A stretch of 24,190 bases of DNA from contig CAJWZN010000008.1 of the NCBI GenBank assembly GCA_913050105.1, positions 1 through 24,190 on the forward strand, written 5' to 3'. Each line of letters begins with the position of its first letter. The stretch's first letter is position 1. Of the stretch, positions 1-7,469 are shown in pieces. The position numbers were made by a program, and so were the translations under genes. A model generated the notes under the pieces. That model did no database searches, had not been told where the DNA came from, and saw only the letters and a list, made by a program, of their open reading frames with translations. The DNA is from an uncultured Synechococcus sp. (lineage in GTDB: Bacteria > Cyanobacteriota > Cyanobacteriia > PCC-6307 > Cyanobiaceae).

Positions 1-3000
1 AGTGGTCTCCAGCACCTTCGACAACGGTTCGAGCGCCACTGTTGCGTACACCAAAGCGCTCGCCGGCCCGGCCATGGGCAAACAGCTCACCCCCTGTGGC
101 GCCATAGAGGCAGGTGTTGCCGAGGATCACCTGATCGCCTGGGTTCGCGGTCTCATCAGCGGGCACCAGGGTGATACGGCCGCTGTTCATGCATTTGCCC
201 ACGTAGTCGTTGGCTTCACCCTCAAGGAGAACGTTTTGGCCCTGAACCAGAAAGGCACCGAAACTCTGGCCGGCGGCACCACGGAACTTGAGATCGAGCT
301 GGCCCTCAAAACCGCGGTTTCCATGGCGCTGGGCGATCTCACCCGCAAGACGGGAACAGACGCTGCGATCTGTATTGATGATGTCGATCGTGCGGCTGAC
401 GCTGCCATGGCTTTCGATCGCTGCCATCAGCTCCGGGTCGGCCAGGAGCTGGTCTTCGAGGATCGGGCCGTTTCCATGGACTTCGGCACTGTGCTGAAGC
501 CAACTGCGGTTATCGGAACCTTTAATCGGCGCCAGCAGGCTTGAGAGGTCCACGCACCGGGTCTTGGCCAGATCCACATCCCGGGGCTGAAGCAGATCAG
601 CACGACCGATCAGCTCCTCAAACCGTGTGACCCCCAGCAGGCTCATCAGCTGACGCACCTCCTCAGCCACGTACCAGAAGAAATTGACCACGTGCTCCGG
701 CACACCGGTGAAGCGTTGGCGGAGGTTCTCCTTCTGCGTTGCCACGCCAACGGGGCAGCTGTTGAGGTGACAGACGCGGGCCATCACGCAGCCTTCGGCG
801 ATCATCGCGATGGAGCCGAAGCCATATTCCTCAGCCCCCAGCAGCGCTGCGATCACTACATCCCAACCGGTCTTGAGACCGCCGTCAGCCCGCAACAGGA
901 CACGGTCACGGAGACCGTTCTCCAGCAGAGATCGATGCACTTCCGTGAGGCCCAGTTCCCATGGACCGCCGGCGTGCTTGATCGAACTGAGTGGAGAGGC
1001 CCCGGTGCCGCCATCGTGGCCGGAAATCTGAATCACATCTGCATTGGCCTTGGCAACACCCGCGGCAATCGTGCCGATGCCGATCTCGGCGACCAGCTTC
1101 ACGCTCACCGGTGCTGCTGGGTGAACCTGATGAAGGTCATGGATCAGTTGAGCCAGATCCTCGATTGAATAGATGTCGTGGTGGGGAGGCGGTGAGATCA
1201 GGGCCACCCCCGGCTTGCTGTTTCGCAACCAGGCGATGTAGGTGTCCACCTTGGGGCCAGGCAACTGGCCGCCTTCCCCAGGCTTGGCACCCTGGGCAAC
1301 CTTGATTTCCAGCTGCTTGCCACTGCGCAGATATTCAGCGGTGACACCAAAACGACCCGATGCGATCTGCTTAATGGCGGAGCAGGCCGTATCACCGTTG
1401 CGAAGTCCTCCGATGCTGGGGAACGAGGCGGAGCGACCGTCGTCGTCGACATCATTCAGCACCTGGAAACGGGCTGGATCTTCCCCACCCTCACCACTGT
1501 TGCTCTTGCCGCCGATGCGGTTCATCGCAACCGCAAGGACCTCATGGGCTTCACGGGACAGAGCGCCAAGGCTCATGCCACCGGTGCAGAAGCGCTTGCA
1601 AATGCTTTCCACACCCTCCACCTGATCCAGGGGCACCGGTGTTGGCGCCAGCTTGAACTCCACCAGATCACGCAGAGCCATCACCGGACGGTTCTTCAGA
1701 AGCGCCTGATACGTGGAGAAGTGGTCGTAACCAGGCCCCTGAGCCACCGCCTTGTGCAGTGCCTTGGAAAGTTCAGGGTTGTTGCGGTGGTATTCGGCAC
1801 CGCTGCGGTACCGCACGAAGCCGATGAATTCGAGCTTGCTGCGATCCAGTTCAGGGAAGGCCTTGGCATGCATCGACAGAGTTTCATTAGCGAGCTCCGC
1901 CAACGTCATGCCTGCAACCCGGCTGGTGGTGCCCGTGAAGGCCGTCTCGATCACATCGGCTCCAAGACCGATGGCTTCAAAAATCTGAGCACCGTGGTAA
2001 CTGGCGAGCAGCGAGATGCCGATCTTGGAGAGGATCTTGCGCAATCCGTTCTCCAGGGAGATTCGAACATTGGCCTGCACCCTCTCCGCATCCAGGGACG
2101 GCAGCTTGCCCTGCTCGATCCGCTTCTTGGTCTTGGGGTGCTCGAGCCAATGGCGGGTGGTTTCCCATGTCAGCCAAGGGCAGACCGCACTAGCGCCGTA
2201 ACCGATCAGGCAGGCGATGTGGTGCGTGCTCCAGCACTGAGCGGTATCAGCAACGAGAGAACACCGCAGCCGAAGCTTCCGACGCAGCAGATGGTGATGA
2301 ACGGCGCCGACGGCGAGCAGGGCCGGCATCGCCGCCGTAGTGGCATTGACCTGGGCGGCGGCACCTGAAGCATCAACCCGATCAGAGAGCACAAGCACCT
2401 GAGCACCGCCGAGTACCGCCTGTTCGGCAGCTTCACAGAGAGCATCGAGGGATGGCTTCAGACCACCGGTGCAGGCTTCAACGCCCAACTGGGTGGAAAG
2501 GGTCGTCACCGTGAGACCTTGCTGACCGATCGCGGCCAGCTCGCCCTCGTTCAGAACCGGAGTCTCGAGATGGATCACCGCCGCGGCCTCCGCCTGGGGC
2601 TTCAGGGCCGGACGGCGCTCACCGAGATGCATCTCAAGGCTCATCACGAGCTTTTCGCGCAGGGGGTCAATCGGAGGGTTGGTGACCTGAGCGAATCGCT
2701 GCTTGAAATAGTCGTAAAGGAGATGTGGCTTGTTGGAGAGCACCGCCAGCGGGATGTCATCTCCCATGCAGTAGGTGGGCTCTTTGCCGAGGGCAGCCAT
2801 GTCCTCGATGATCATGTCGAAGTCTTCGGCGGTGAAGCCCATCGCCGTCTGCAACCGAAGCAGATCCAACTCACCCACCTGGCGGTTCTGGGTCCAGGGC
2901 TGTGGTTCAACGTTGCGGCGATGCTGCTGAAGCCATTGCGTGTAAGGGAAACGGCATGCGGCGTCTTCCTTCACCGACCAGTTGTCCAATAACTGACCCC

Positions 3001-4261
3001 TCTCCAGATCAACGGCCAACATCTGCCCAGGGCCAAGCCGACCCTTCTGCACAACAGTTTTGCCGCTGAGATCCACGACACCGGTCTCGGATCCCATGAT
3101 CACAAAACCGTCCGCGGTGGTGCACCACCGCGCCGGACGCAAACCGTTGCGGTCGAGCGTTGCGCCCACACGCTTTCCATCCGCGAACACCAGCAGGGCC
3201 GGTCCGTCCCAGGGCTCCTGAATCCCGGCATTGAATTCGTACATGGCCGTCACATCTGGACGGCTGTCGAGATCAGGCTGGTTGCGAAACGCTTCCGGAA
3301 CCAGAGTGATCAGGCTGTCGGTGATGGTTCGGCCGCTGCGGACCATCAGTTCCAACGTGGCATCGAGGTTCGCCGAATCGCTGAAAGCGGGATTGACGAC
3401 CGGGATGAGGTCATCCGCTGCGTCACCCCAGACATTTTCGAGCGTTGCTTCCGATGCCTTAGCCCAGTTGAGATTGCCCAACAAAGTATTGATCTCGCCG
3501 TTGTGGCCCAACAAGCGCATCGGCTGGGCCAAAGGCCAACGAGGCAGGGTGTTGGTGCTGAAGCGGCGGTGGTAAACCGCAAAACTCACAGCAAAGCGTG
3601 GGTCGCGGAGGTCGGCGTAGTACCGCGCCAACACCTCGGAACGGACCATGCCCTTGTAGACAACCGTTCGGCTGCTCAGGGAAGCGACGTACAGGTCGTG
3701 AGCACCATCAGCCCCGAAAGCAGCACGAATTCGGGCTCCGATCCGACGACGCAAGCGCAGCAAAAGGCCTTCAAAGGCAGCATCTTCGGCATCGCCATCG
3801 AGCACCCACTGCTCAATGACCGGAGCTGTTTCATGGGCCATGGTGCCGAGCACCGTTGGGTCCACAGGAACAGTTCGCCATCCAAGGGGGCGCAAACCGA
3901 GAGCCCTGGCCTCCTCATCACAGAGGCGGCGGTCATCCTCACGACAATCTGGGTCCTTCGGCATGAACATCATGCCGAGGCCTTTTGCTGCAGCCGCTTC
4001 CGGCCAGACGTCTTTTAAGTAGCCCCAGGGGATCTGGCAAAGCACACCGGCACCGTCACCGGAGTCACCATCACCGCCGCAGCCGCCACGATGCTCCATG
4101 CAACCCAGACCTCTGAGCGCCTGCTCCAGCACCCAATGACTGGCTTCCCCCTGCAACTGAGCCAGAAAGCCCACACCGCAGGCGTCCTTTTCACCAGCCA
4201 CAGCCTCGGGCGCAGCACTATCGCTGTAGGGCCAGGCAACGGGGCGAAGCAGGTCTGACAT
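1..4261 (-). CDS. glsF: Ferredoxin-dependent glutamate synthase (Fd-GOGAT), C-terminus cut by window edge
   Basis: The enzyme makes two glutamates from glutamine and 2-oxoglutarate using photosynthetically reduced ferredoxin, completing the GS-GOGAT ammonium assimilation cycle. The frame is read in reverse from an ATG at 4261. I translated several blocks and found no stops. About 1,420 residues are visible; the family is about 1,530, so roughly 110 C-terminal residues lie outside. EKDACGVGF puts the glutamine amidotransferase nucleophile at Cys28, after a short propeptide that the family removes. C1158-x5-C1164-x4-C1169 (CVMARVCHLNSC, then PVGVAT) is the 3Fe-4S cluster site. After NSGEGGEDPARF (from residue 921) there is an extra loop of about 25 residues ending GLRNGDTAC, before SAIKQIASGRFGVT. 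This is the ferredoxin-specific insertion missing from NADPH-type GltB. The last visible part has the typical GXXGXXXG beta-helix glycines. It is divergent from the glycosidase-domain gene, and no strong Shine-Dalgarno is seen. Confidence 0.97.
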   Translation of the reverse strand, partial: MSDLLRPVAWPYSDSAAPEAVAGEKDACGVGFLAQLQGEASHWVLEQALRGLGCMEHRGGCGGDGDSGDGAGVLCQIPWGYLKDVWPEAAAAKGLGMMFMPKDPDCREDDRRLCDEEARALGLRPLGWRTVPVDPTVLGTMAHETAPVIEQWVLDGDAEDAAFEGLLLRLRRRIGARIRAAFGADGAHDLYVASLSSRTVVYKGMVRSEVLARYYADLRDPRFAVSFAVYHRRFSTNTLPRWPLAQPMRLLGHNGEINTLLGNLNWAKASEATLENVWGDAADDLIPVVNPAFSDSANLDATLELMVRSGRTITDSLITLVPEAFRNQPDLDSRPDVTAMYEFNAGIQEPWDGPALLVFADGKRVGATLDRNGLRPARWCTTADGFVIMGSETGVVDLSGKTVVQKGRLGPGQMLAVDLERGQLLDNWSVKEDAACRFPYTQWLQQHRRNVEPQPWTQNRQVGELDLLRLQTAMGFTAEDFDMIIEDMAALGKEPTYCMGDDIPLAVLSNKPHLLYDYFKQRFAQVTNPPIDPLREKLVMSLEMHLGERRPALKPQAEAAAVIHLETPVLNEGELAAIGQQGLTVTTLSTQLGVEACTGGLKPSLDALCEAAEQAVLGGAQVLVLSDRVDASGAAAQVNATTAAMPALLAVGAVHHHLLRRKLRLRCSLVADTAQCWSTHHIACLIGYGASAVCPWLTWETTRHWLEHPKTKKRIEQGKLPSLDAERVQANVRISLENGLRKILSKIGISLLASYHGAQIFEAIGLGADVIETAFTGTTSRVAGMTLAELANETLSMHAKAFPELDRSKLEFIGFVRYRSGAEYHRNNPELSKALHKAVAQGPGYDHFSTYQALLKNRPVMALRDLVEFKLAPTPVPLDQVEGVESICKRFCTGGMSLGALSREAHEVLAVAMNRIGGKSNSGEGGEDPARFQVLNDVDDDGRSASFPSIGGLRNGDTACSAIKQIASGRFGVTAEYLRSGKQLEIKVAQGAKPGEGGQLPGPKVDTYIAWLRNSKPGVALISPPPHHDIYSIEDLAQLIHDLHQVHPAAPVSVKLVAEIGIGTIAAGVAKANADVIQISGHDGGTGASPLSSIKHAGGPWELGLTEVHRSLLENGLRDRVLLRADGGLKTGWDVVIAALLGAEEYGFGSIAMIAEGCVMARVCHLNSCPVGVATQKENLRQRFTGVPEHVVNFFWYVAEEVRQLMSLLGVTRFEELIGRADLLQPRDVDLAKTRCVDLSSLLAPIKGSDNRSWLQHSAEVHGNGPILEDQLLADPELMAAIESHGSVSRTIDIINTDRSVCSRLAGEIAQRHGNRGFEGQLDLKFRGAAGQSFGAFLVQGQNVLLEGEANDYVGKCMNSGRITLVPADETANPGDQVILGNTCLYGATGGELFAHGRAGERFGVRNSGARTVVEGAGDH

Positions 4262-4281
4262 AGGGCGTTCCAGTCGTTCAC

Positions 4282-4314
4282 ATGGTTTGCAGCGTCGAGC
4301 TCTGCGGAAACCAT
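4282..4314 (-). promoter_or_regulatory. Bulged inverted repeat upstream of glsF
   Basis: ATGGTTT (4282-4288) is the exact reverse complement of AAACCAT (4308-4314). Just inside, GCAG (4289-4292) pairs with CTGC (4302-4305), leaving a two-base GG bulge and a nine-base loop. This gives 11 potential pairs ending 20 bases before the glsF ATG in the 99-bp divergent gap. It could be a hairpin in the glsF leader or a protein operator. It matches neither the NtcA site (GTA-N8-TAC) nor the cyanobacterial glnA glutamine-riboswitch core that I know of. Function is inferred only. Confidence 0.4.
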
Positions 4315-4360
4315 CTACGCGAGTAATCCTAGGCAGGCGCCCACCTCCCAAATCCCCCCC

Positions 4361-6040
4361 ATGCTTCCCCTGCCGCCGCTGCCCGAGCCCTTGCCGGAGC
4401 ACCGCCTGGGGCCTTCCGCTGAAGGGGACCGTTTGTTAATTGGTGGCCAGGAGCTGCGGTCGCCCTGGAGCTGGCAGGGCAGTAACCCTGGTCGACCGAA
4501 ACAGCTTTGGCTTCCCCTGGATGTACTGGAGTCACAACTGGGGTTCCGCCGCATCGGAGGAGAGCTCGAATGGTTCGGGCGACGCAGGACCCTGATCGAG
4601 ATACCCCGCATCACCCTGGGCGATGAGGTGGGGCTGGAGGTCGCCGAATGGCTTCTGGCCACAGGAGTCAATCTGCGCCGCAACGGGAGTGTGTTGGAGC
4701 TCACCCTCCCCACCGCTCGGCTTGAGAAAATGCGCCGCGGCAAGGGCAAGACAGCAGCCCGGCTGGTGCTGGATCTCGATGCACCACTGTTAGTTCAACG
4801 CCTCGGCGATGACCTGTATCTCGGTCTCCACCTCAACCCTGCGCAACGTCACACCCTTGAGAGGCTGGGGCTTCGCCCACAGCTGCGGAGCCAAGGCGTG
4901 CTGCTGCCGGGTCAGGCCACACGGCTGAAGAGTTTGAGCCTTGCCCAACCATGGCGGCTGGTGCTCGACGGAGTCAATCCGGGCACCTCTGCGACAGCAA
5001 CGCCCCAGACCCTCCACAGTCCGGCTGTTGCAGCCTGGCTGCGCCGCGGTCTTGTGCTGGAACGCCGCATGCTCAAGGTGGGGGTCAAACCCCTGGAGTT
5101 GGTGCGCGCAGGTGGCGACCTACCAACGATCGGCCTGGGGCTCAAGCCACTCACCAAGGCCAACACTCAGACAGGGCTCCAATTCCTGCCCCAACTCGCG
5201 CAGTCAGCAAGAGCGGTGGTGGCGGTGAATGGCGGCTTCTTCAATCGCATCATCGAAGTGCCGCTTGGCGCGCTTCGCCTCAACAATCGCTGGCTGTCTG
5301 GCCCGATCCTCAACCGTGGCGTGATCGCCTGGACCAATTCCCGCAGATTGCACTTCGGTCGTTTGAAGTTGCAGCAGACCCTCTGGAGCAATACCGGGCA
5401 AGGCCACAGGATCGACCAGCTCAACAGTGGATACGTTCAACGCGGGCTCAGTCGATACACCCGCGATTGGGGGCCGGTGTATCGCCCACTCAGCGGCCAG
5501 GAGGAAGCCATTCTCATCCATGGGGGCGTCGTGAAAATCCACATTGAGCACGACCGTCTTAAGCGGGGGGTCGCGATCCCTGACACAGCGGATCTCTTGG
5601 TGGCCCGCGGCGGCGCAGCCCTGCCTGCCAAACCAGGCGATCAGGTATGGATCAGCACAGGGAGTCGATCAGGGTTGGATCAGTGGCAGCACGTTCTGGG
5701 GGGCGGGCCTCTGCTGTTGCAGAACGGCAGAATCGTGCTGGATGGCCGTGCTGAAGGTTTCAGCCCAGGCTTTCTGGCCCTGACGGCACCACGCACTGTT
5801 GTCGGGCAGGGCCGAGGCGGCACCTGGTTGATGACGTTGCGTGGCACCGGTGGTGGTGGTGACAGCGGTGGGCCAACGTTGCTGGAAACCGCTCTGGCAG
5901 CGAAGCAACTGGGCTTGCAGGACGCCCTGAATCTCGATGGCGGCAGCTCAACAACTGTTGTCGCGGGTGGGCACACCGTGATGAATGGTCGAGCGGGCAC
6001 CCCAAGGGTTCACAACGGGCTCGGGCTGGTTCCGCTTTAA
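4361..6040 (+). CDS. Phosphodiester glycosidase (NAGPA-like) domain protein
   Basis: The C-terminal half (about residues 230-559) matches the phosphodiester glycosidase family, named for the human lysosomal uncovering enzyme that removes GlcNAc from mannose-6-phosphate. The key signatures are VVAVNGGFFN at residues 286-295 and NLDGGSSTT at 524-532, near the C-terminus as usual. The bacterial substrate is not known; a phosphodiester-linked sugar of the envelope is a guess. The N-terminal 200 residues contain a region resembling a copper-amine-oxidase N-terminal-type fold (about 20-110) and a segment with AMIN-like strands (RLVLDLDAPLLVQRL), which would suit an envelope protein. However, I see no clear signal peptide or membrane segment from this ATG. 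The frame stays open upstream to the edge of the divergent gap, so a longer N-terminus from a non-ATG codon is possible. No Shine-Dalgarno decides the start. Confidence 0.85.
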   Translation: MLPLPPLPEPLPEHRLGPSAEGDRLLIGGQELRSPWSWQGSNPGRPKQLWLPLDVLESQLGFRRIGGELEWFGRRRTLIEIPRITLGDEVGLEVAEWLLATGVNLRRNGSVLELTLPTARLEKMRRGKGKTAARLVLDLDAPLLVQRLGDDLYLGLHLNPAQRHTLERLGLRPQLRSQGVLLPGQATRLKSLSLAQPWRLVLDGVNPGTSATATPQTLHSPAVAAWLRRGLVLERRMLKVGVKPLELVRAGGDLPTIGLGLKPLTKANTQTGLQFLPQLAQSARAVVAVNGGFFNRIIEVPLGALRLNNRWLSGPILNRGVIAWTNSRRLHFGRLKLQQTLWSNTGQGHRIDQLNSGYVQRGLSRYTRDWGPVYRPLSGQEEAILIHGGVVKIHIEHDRLKRGVAIPDTADLLVARGGAALPAKPGDQVWISTGSRSGLDQWQHVLGGGPLLLQNGRIVLDGRAEGFSPGFLALTAPRTVVGQGRGGTWLMTLRGTGGGGDSGGPTLLETALAAKQLGLQDALNLDGGSSTTVVAGGHTVMNGRAGTPRVHNGLGLVPL

Positions 6041-6077
6041 ACGCCTGTCACGATGAATCGCGTTTCCGGAGAAGTAC

Positions 6078-6404
6078 ATGGCCGCCAACCTGCGCCTCAC
6101 CACAGCCGCCGCCGCGGAATTGGGACGTCAGGCCGCTGTGGCCGGCACACCAGGGGAAATGCACCTTGAACTTCTGCCTGGCGAATGCGCTGATCACGCG
6201 ATCCGAATCCGCGCCGGCCACCTGGCTGGAGAGCCCGTCGCCCGTGCCGATGGGGTGACGCTTCATGCCAGATCAAGCCAACTGAAGCAGCTCGAAGGCC
6301 TCTGTCTCGACTACCGAGGGGATCTCAGCGGCGGTGGTTTTCTGATCCGCAGCAGCGATGGCGTCACTCCATGCACCTGCGGAAGTTCATTCAGTCGTCC
6401 CTGA
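6078..6404 (+). CDS. Divergent HesB/IscA-like (A-type iron-sulfur carrier-like) protein
   Basis: This is a 108-residue protein the size of A-type carriers, which hold Fe-S clusters or iron and deliver them to apoproteins. The C-terminal end CTCGSSFSRP keeps the family's C-x-C-G-x-S-F signature (Cys99, Cys101). LEGLCLDYRGDLSGGGFLI corresponds to the conserved 'LEGTELDY-x-DL-x-GSGF' segment. The third canonical ligand, in a GCSG loop near residue 35, is not in its usual form: the only cysteine there is Cys37 in PGECADH. Cys76 is an extra cysteine. It may therefore be a specialised or degenerate member rather than a standard SufA/IscA. The ATG is preceded by GGAGAAG at 6068-6074, a good ribosome binding site. 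It lies 72 bp upstream of rpsL on the same strand. A GTCCC-TGAGC-GGGAC hairpin (6397-6411) spans its stop codon. Confidence 0.75.
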   Translation: MAANLRLTTAAAAELGRQAAVAGTPGEMHLELLPGECADHAIRIRAGHLAGEPVARADGVTLHARSSQLKQLEGLCLDYRGDLSGGGFLIRSSDGVTPCTCGSSFSRP

Positions 6405-6444
6405 GCGGGACCGTCAACCGGTATCGTGGCGAATTGTCGAATCT

Positions 6445-6461
6445 GGTCGGAGCGTCCGACC
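6445..6461 (+). promoter_or_regulatory. Perfect 7-bp hairpin in the rpsL leader
   Basis: GGTCGGA (6445-6451), loop GCG, TCCGACC (6455-6461) form a perfect seven-pair hairpin 15 bases before the rpsL start. No T-run follows, so it does not look like an intrinsic terminator. There is no Shine-Dalgarno between it and the ATG. A leader structure that affects ribosome loading or mRNA stability is possible; this is inference. Confidence 0.45.
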
Positions 6462-6476
6462 GCTCACCGACCCTCG

Positions 6477-6851
6477 ATGCCAACCATCCAACAGCTGATC
6501 CGCACTGAGCGTTCACGCCTCAAGGCCAAAACGAAATCCCCGGCCCTGAAGGCTTGTCCCGAGCGGCGCGGTGTCTGCACCCGCGTTTACACCTCCACGC
6601 CGAAAAAGCCCAATTCAGCGCTGCGCAAGGTGGCTCGTGTGCGTCTCACCTCAGGTTTTGAGGTGACTGCGTACATCGGTGGCATCGGCCATAACCTGCA
6701 GGAGCACTCAGTGGTGTTGCTCCGCGGTGGTCGTGTGAAAGATCTTCCCGGAGTCCGCTACCACATCATCCGCGGAACGCTGGACACCGCCGGCGTGAAG
6801 GATCGGCGTCAATCCCGCTCCAAGTACGGCGCGAAGACCCCGAAGGAATGA
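6477..6851 (+). CDS. rpsL: 30S ribosomal protein S12
   Basis: S12 sits at the decoding centre of the small ribosomal subunit and helps control accuracy; changes in it give streptomycin resistance in many bacteria. The protein is 124 residues, the normal bacterial length, starting MPTIQQLIRTERSR and ending RSKYGAKTPKE. The conserved decoding loops TSTPKKPNSALRK and GGRVKDLPGVRYH are intact. The frame is open upstream to about 6426, but the ATG at 6477 gives the standard N-terminus. The upstream bases carry a perfect hairpin and no Shine-Dalgarno. It is the first gene of the classical str order rpsL-rpsG-fusA-tuf. The stop codon falls inside a 15-bp palindrome (6843-6857). Confidence 0.98.
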   Translation: MPTIQQLIRTERSRLKAKTKSPALKACPERRGVCTRVYTSTPKKPNSALRKVARVRLTSGFEVTAYIGGIGHNLQEHSVVLLRGGRVKDLPGVRYHIIRGTLDTAGVKDRRQSRSKYGAKTPKE

Positions 6852-6872
6852 TTCCTTGCTGAACGACGTTCA
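6843..6872 (+). promoter_or_regulatory. Two adjacent hairpins in the rpsL-rpsG junction
   Basis: AAGGAAT-G-ATTCCTT (6843-6857) is a perfect interrupted palindrome across the rpsL stop codon. TGAAC-GAC-GTTCA (6860-6872) follows two bases later. In E. coli, S7 represses its operon by binding the rpsL-rpsG intercistronic RNA. A similar control element at the same place is possible here, but I have not matched the known S7-binding structure. Confidence 0.35.
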
Positions 6873-6906
6873 ACACCATTTCCCAATACCCACGAACTGA
6901 GCTCCG

Positions 6907-7377
6907 ATGTCCCGCCGTAATGCCGCTGTAAAGCGCCCGATTCTTCCTGATCCGCAGTTCAACAGCCGTCTGGCCACGATGATGGTGGCCCGTCTGATGC
7001 AGCACGGAAAGAAGTCAACGGCTCAGCGCATCCTGTCCGACGCCTTCGGACTGATCAATGAGCGCACCGGTGGTGACCCCCTGGAGCTGTTTGAAACAGC
7101 GGTGAAAAATGCAACTCCCCTGGTCGAGGTTCGCGCACGACGAGTGGGTGGTGCCACCTATCAGGTGCCGATGGAAGTTCGTCAGGAGCGTGGCACCGCC
7201 ATGGCCCTGCGCTGGCTCGTGAGCTTTTCCCGCGCTCGTAACGGCCGCAGCATGTCTCAGAAACTCGCTGGTGAACTGATGGACGCCGCCAATGAGGCTG
7301 GCAGTGCAGTTCGCAAGCGAGAAGAAACCCACAAGATGGCAGAAGCCAACAAGGCTTTCGCCCATTACCGCTATTGA
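6907..7377 (+). CDS. rpsG: 30S ribosomal protein S7
   Basis: S7 is a primary assembly protein that nucleates the head of the 30S subunit by binding the 3' domain of 16S rRNA. The product is 156 residues, the usual length, starting MSRRNAAVKRPILPDPQ and ending MAEANKAFAHYRY. Typical segments include SRLATMMVARLMQHGKKSTAQRIL, VRARRVGGATYQVP and ALRWLVSFSRAR. It lies 55 bp after rpsL in the str operon. The ATG follows a weak GAG-containing stretch rather than a strong Shine-Dalgarno. In E. coli S7 is the autogenous repressor of this operon; whether that holds here is unknown, though the gap before it is structured. Confidence 0.98.
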   Translation: MSRRNAAVKRPILPDPQFNSRLATMMVARLMQHGKKSTAQRILSDAFGLINERTGGDPLELFETAVKNATPLVEVRARRVGGATYQVPMEVRQERGTAMALRWLVSFSRARNGRSMSQKLAGELMDAANEAGSAVRKREETHKMAEANKAFAHYRY

Positions 7378-7387
7378 TCTCCGGCAC

Positions 7388-7421
7388 GCCAGCAGTGACA
7401 CCATCGATGTCTGCAGCTGGC
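7388..7421 (+). promoter_or_regulatory. Stem-loop in the rpsG-fusA gap
   Basis: GCCAGC (7388-7393) pairs with GCTGGC (7416-7421). Inside, GACA (7397-7400) pairs with TGTC (7408-7411), leaving small internal loops and a seven-base terminal loop. It lies about 50 bases before the fusA start in a 92-bp gap. No T-run follows, so processing, mRNA stability or translational control fit better than termination. Confidence 0.35.
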
Positions 7422-7469
7422 TTGTAGAGTCTCACCCGCCTTTTAACGCCTCAACCCCGGAGAATTCCT

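Noticed and set aside
1544..2368. 274-codon plus-strand open frame, and other long plus frames, within 1-4261
   Set aside because: They are antisense to glsF, which reads through without stops in the blocks I translated and carries the Fe-S and ferredoxin-loop motifs.
4262..4360. Glutamine riboswitch (glnA RNA motif) or NtcA site upstream of glsF
   Set aside because: The conserved GGACGGAAGTAGG-like core of the glnA motif is absent and no GTA-N8-TAC was found; only TAC-N4-GTA in the wrong arrangement is present.
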